In this document: positions 61,098 to 64,000 of the stretch, in pieces
How positions within the stretch are numbered: position 1 is the first letter of the stretch
Layout of the letters: each line of letters begins with the position of its first letter
DNA from: Dioscorea cayenensis subsp. rotundata
Lineage: Eukaryota; Streptophyta; Magnoliopsida; Dioscoreales; Dioscoreaceae
Reading direction: 5' to 3'
Assembly: GCF_009730915.1 (NCBI RefSeq)
Contig: NC_052474.1
Span: 965,501-1,029,500, forward strand
Length of the DNA: 64,000 nucleotides
Notes under the pieces: generated by a model
Databases searched by the model: none
Seen by the model: only the letters and a program-made list of their open reading frames with translations
What the model was told of the DNA's origin: nothing
Made by a program: the position numbers and the translations under genes

Positions 61098-61794
61098 CTA
61101 TTGATGAAATCCCTATCATAGATGATGACTATGACTACCACTACCACCAGATCAAAGCTACGTCAGGGCATTATGATGTCCGTCTCCTTTTCCCTGACAG
61201 TCATGACAACTCCCCACCACCTCCTCCTTCGCTCATTATGCGCTTAAACTTTGCCATTGAGATGATCATATTCAGTAGTTACAGAAACTATCCCAGGTCC
61301 ATCTCCCGCATTCTCCTACCACCATCAGAATCAAAGCAATTTGAGTTCGATATGAAGGTTTTCCATGATAGGTTCTCTGTAGTGAAGCGCATCATTATCT
61401 CCCAAATCATGGAGACCTTAACAGGAGCAGCATTGTCTACTGAAAGGGTTTCCTCGTTGGCCACTGACATCACTCATTTTATCATGGCTTTTATCAGACA
61501 TAGTAGACAATGCGTTCCCTGTGATGAGATCCTCGTTGATGTGGATGTAGTGCATGAGAAACTTAGAGACATGGATGAGCTAGATGAGGATTTGAATAGG
61601 ATTCTCCAAGAATCGATTGAAAATTCAGAGTTAAGTGCTTGTCCAGCACCACAGGAATTTTTGGAAAGCTTTAGTAACTGAGGTGTTGCATGACCAAAAA
61701 GAAGTAATTAAATGCATGGTTTGTTTGGAAGAGCTTGTTGCTGGCACGGAGGTCAAGCGTTTGCCATGTTCTCATTGTTTTCATGGAGAGTGCA
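61085..61794 (+). CDS. RING-H2 finger protein, cluster copy 5, frameshifted and cut by a gap
   Basis: The main frame starts MSSSTIDEIPIIDDDYDYHYH and contains PPPPPSLIMRLNF, a DRFSVVKRI block, TGAALSTERV, and DEDLNRILQESIENSELSACPA. It ends at a stop at 61679-61681, just after FLESFSN. The next frame gives LVTEVLHDQKEVIKCMVCLEELVAGTEVKRLPCSHCFHGEC up to the N run. Removing one T from the run at 61670-61672 restores LESLVTEV, as in the paralogues. The last RING ligands (CPLC) fall in the gap, so completeness cannot be judged. The Tyr/His/Asp-rich N-terminus is specific to this copy. TATA-like TATAAAA lies at 60894-60900. Confidence 0.8.
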
Positions 61795-62794
61795 NNNNNN
61801 NNNNNNNNNNNNNNNNNNNNNNNNNNNNNNNNNNNNNNNNNNNNNNNNNNNNNNNNNNNNNNNNNNNNNNNNNNNNNNNNNNNNNNNNNNNNNNNNNNNN
61901 NNNNNNNNNNNNNNNNNNNNNNNNNNNNNNNNNNNNNNNNNNNNNNNNNNNNNNNNNNNNNNNNNNNNNNNNNNNNNNNNNNNNNNNNNNNNNNNNNNNN
62001 NNNNNNNNNNNNNNNNNNNNNNNNNNNNNNNNNNNNNNNNNNNNNNNNNNNNNNNNNNNNNNNNNNNNNNNNNNNNNNNNNNNNNNNNNNNNNNNNNNNN
62101 NNNNNNNNNNNNNNNNNNNNNNNNNNNNNNNNNNNNNNNNNNNNNNNNNNNNNNNNNNNNNNNNNNNNNNNNNNNNNNNNNNNNNNNNNNNNNNNNNNNN
62201 NNNNNNNNNNNNNNNNNNNNNNNNNNNNNNNNNNNNNNNNNNNNNNNNNNNNNNNNNNNNNNNNNNNNNNNNNNNNNNNNNNNNNNNNNNNNNNNNNNNN
62301 NNNNNNNNNNNNNNNNNNNNNNNNNNNNNNNNNNNNNNNNNNNNNNNNNNNNNNNNNNNNNNNNNNNNNNNNNNNNNNNNNNNNNNNNNNNNNNNNNNNN
62401 NNNNNNNNNNNNNNNNNNNNNNNNNNNNNNNNNNNNNNNNNNNNNNNNNNNNNNNNNNNNNNNNNNNNNNNNNNNNNNNNNNNNNNNNNNNNNNNNNNNN
62501 NNNNNNNNNNNNNNNNNNNNNNNNNNNNNNNNNNNNNNNNNNNNNNNNNNNNNNNNNNNNNNNNNNNNNNNNNNNNNNNNNNNNNNNNNNNNNNNNNNNN
62601 NNNNNNNNNNNNNNNNNNNNNNNNNNNNNNNNNNNNNNNNNNNNNNNNNNNNNNNNNNNNNNNNNNNNNNNNNNNNNNNNNNNNNNNNNNNNNNNNNNNN
62701 NNNNNNNNNNNNNNNNNNNNNNNNNNNNNNNNNNNNNNNNNNNNNNNNNNNNNNNNNNNNNNNNNNNNNNNNNNNNNNNNNNNNNNNNNNNNNN
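61795..62794. other. Assembly gap, 1000 N, inside RING copy 5
   Basis: Exactly 1000 undetermined bases replacing the end of the RING finger and the 3' flank of copy 5. Confidence 0.99.
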
Positions 62795-63314
62795 TATAAA
62801 ATAACAAATACAATTAATACAATATTGTAACTTACTACGGACATCTCTCTGTTATCTATCTCACATATCCAAATACCCCGACAAGAGGATGAAATATCAA
62901 GAAGTTTGCATGCTAATTAAATCCTCTTTCTTATTTGCTTTTAATTTTAATTCAAGTATATATATATATATATATATATTCGAAAATACACATGTAAGCA
63001 TGTACTTTACAAGTTTCTAGATACAAACTATACATATATTTATGTTTAGTTCTACTAATATTAATTCAAAATAGCCCATCTTATCTAAATTCAAATTAAA
63101 GAAACAAACTCAAAATTACATCCTAGTTTGAACCTCATAATAATTTTTAAAATATTTAGAATAATCTATAAAAACAAATATATCCTAGCTACCCTATCAA
63201 GGTCTTTATACTCTAAAAAGTAAAAACTCACTTCTCTCTACGTATATAAATATATATAAACATCCGCTTCCTGTTCCTGTTCCTGTTCAAGAAGAGTAAA
63301 CAAAGAAAGAAGCA
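62795..63314. other. Intergenic upstream of RING copy 6
   Basis: AT-rich with a (TA)n run at about 62958-62978. TATA-like TATATAAA at about 63243-63250. A short CTGTTC triplication (about 63273-63288) lies in the presumed leader. Confidence 0.5.
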
Positions 63315-64000
63315 ATGGACTCTTACACTCCTTACCGTCACTCTGGCTTTCTGACAAGAGAAAACGGTGATTTTCAGTGGTCCTATGGACTGTGGCATCC
63401 GATCACAAATACAGATGCCAGCCACCTCTCAGCCTTGTCTATGCCTGCACCACCACCACCACCACCACCACCACCTACCTCTATAATAACTTTTATAATA
63501 TATTTTTTTTCTCATGACTTGCACTATCCGAGAGACAACGGTGAGGGCAGGACTCATCTATACGCAACACTATACACAACTGAGAGAAAAGAGTTCAACA
63601 AGATGAACATAATGCCTTTCATCACAAGTAAATCATCCGCAGAAGATGCCCTTCGAAATATGTTTTTGAACACCAGAACATGGAATGACATGGTCATCTC
63701 TGAGACTTGTAGTGAGATGCGTGAATCAATGTTCTCTGAGCTCTCGGAAAGTATCTTCTCTTTTCTAATTGATAGAGTATTTGAACATGAGGTTTCTGAG
63801 ATAGTCTTTGAAATTGATGTAGAAAAAGAGAGAGTGTTAACAGTAGATGACATACCGGAAGAAGAATATGATTTTTTAGAGTATTTGGTGGACTCCATTG
63901 ATCATGAGCTTGATGAGATTGAGGATTTGGTGGACTCCATTAATTATGACCTTCATGAGCAGGACTCTGAATATAGTTGTCCGGCACCACAGGTGCTTTT
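63315..64000 (+). CDS. RING cluster copy 6, 5' part, runs off the window
   Basis: An open frame from ATG 63315 continues to the window end (228 codons) without a stop. It starts MDSYTPYRHSGFLTRENG, has a proline run coded by (CCA)8 at the position of the PPPP motif of the other copies, and then an isoleucine- and phenylalanine-rich stretch (SIITFIIYFFSHD). The cluster pattern follows (SSAEDALRNMFLNT, DRVFEHEVSEIVFEIDV) and then an acidic segment with an internal repeat (LVDSIDHELDE / LVDSINYDLHE). It ends in CPAPQVLL, which in the paralogues lies about 20 residues before the first RING cysteine, so the finger should begin just beyond 64000. The conserved leader of copies 1-3 and 5 is not present. 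Confidence 0.8.
   Translation, partial: MDSYTPYRHSGFLTRENGDFQWSYGLWHPITNTDASHLSALSMPAPPPPPPPPPTSIITFIIYFFSHDLHYPRDNGEGRTHLYATLYTTERKEFNKMNIMPFITSKSSAEDALRNMFLNTRTWNDMVISETCSEMRESMFSELSESIFSFLIDRVFEHEVSEIVFEIDVEKERVLTVDDIPEEEYDFLEYLVDSIDHELDEIEDLVDSINYDLHEQDSEYSCPAPQVL

Overview
This is a piece of a flowering-plant nuclear genome. The genes have many introns with GT..AG boundaries and plant-specific families, and the intergenic DNA is AT-rich with LINE, SINE and MULE remnants. I could not fix the species. Three runs of exactly 1000 N (19541-20540, 45279-46278, 61795-62794) are scaffold gaps.

Layout, left to right. A chloroplast-type class I phospholipase A1 / DAD1-like lipase (20-1604, +). 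A SHAQKYF single-repeat MYB with KLFGV and EAR-type repression motifs (5133-7347, +, 5 exons). A weakly supported minus-strand unit (8577-11780). A decayed 2-oxoglutarate dioxygenase (about 12310-13110, -). An 8-exon VAP27 gene (15248-18448, -). A decayed Ulp1-bearing Mutator-like element (about 20541-25815). A truncated LINE, then a foldback Pack-MULE with a 9-bp target duplication (26578-28377), whose right part is tandemly duplicated. Three RING-H2 genes in tandem (30563, 34327, 37130, all +). A 12-exon membrane-anchored aspartic protease (40124-44413, +). The 16-exon splicing regulator SUA, the RBM5/RBM10 orthologue (46800-57730, +). Three more members of the RING-H2 family (58441-59146 on -, 61085 on + into a gap, 63315 on + off the window end).

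The main point of interest is the RING-H2 family. Six paralogues share an unrecognised N-terminal region of about 190 residues, a C-terminal RING-H2 finger and, in four of them, a nearly invariant 5' leader next to the start codon. Two copies encode identical proteins and look gene-converted. One has a duplicated leader that creates an 11-codon upstream ORF. The upstream cassette of the first copy has been split by nested insertions (MULE, LINE, MULE). A segment that recurs in the RING flanks also sits in intron 1 of the neighbouring SUA gene.

Four otherwise good genes (the lipase, SUA, and RING copies 4 and 5) each carry one single-base frameshift that is best explained by one extra base in a homopolymer. 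This suggests assembly error as much as gene decay, and intact/pseudogene calls here should be read with that in mind. Apart from the tandem RING cluster, the genes show no functional linkage and no operon-like order, as expected for a plant.
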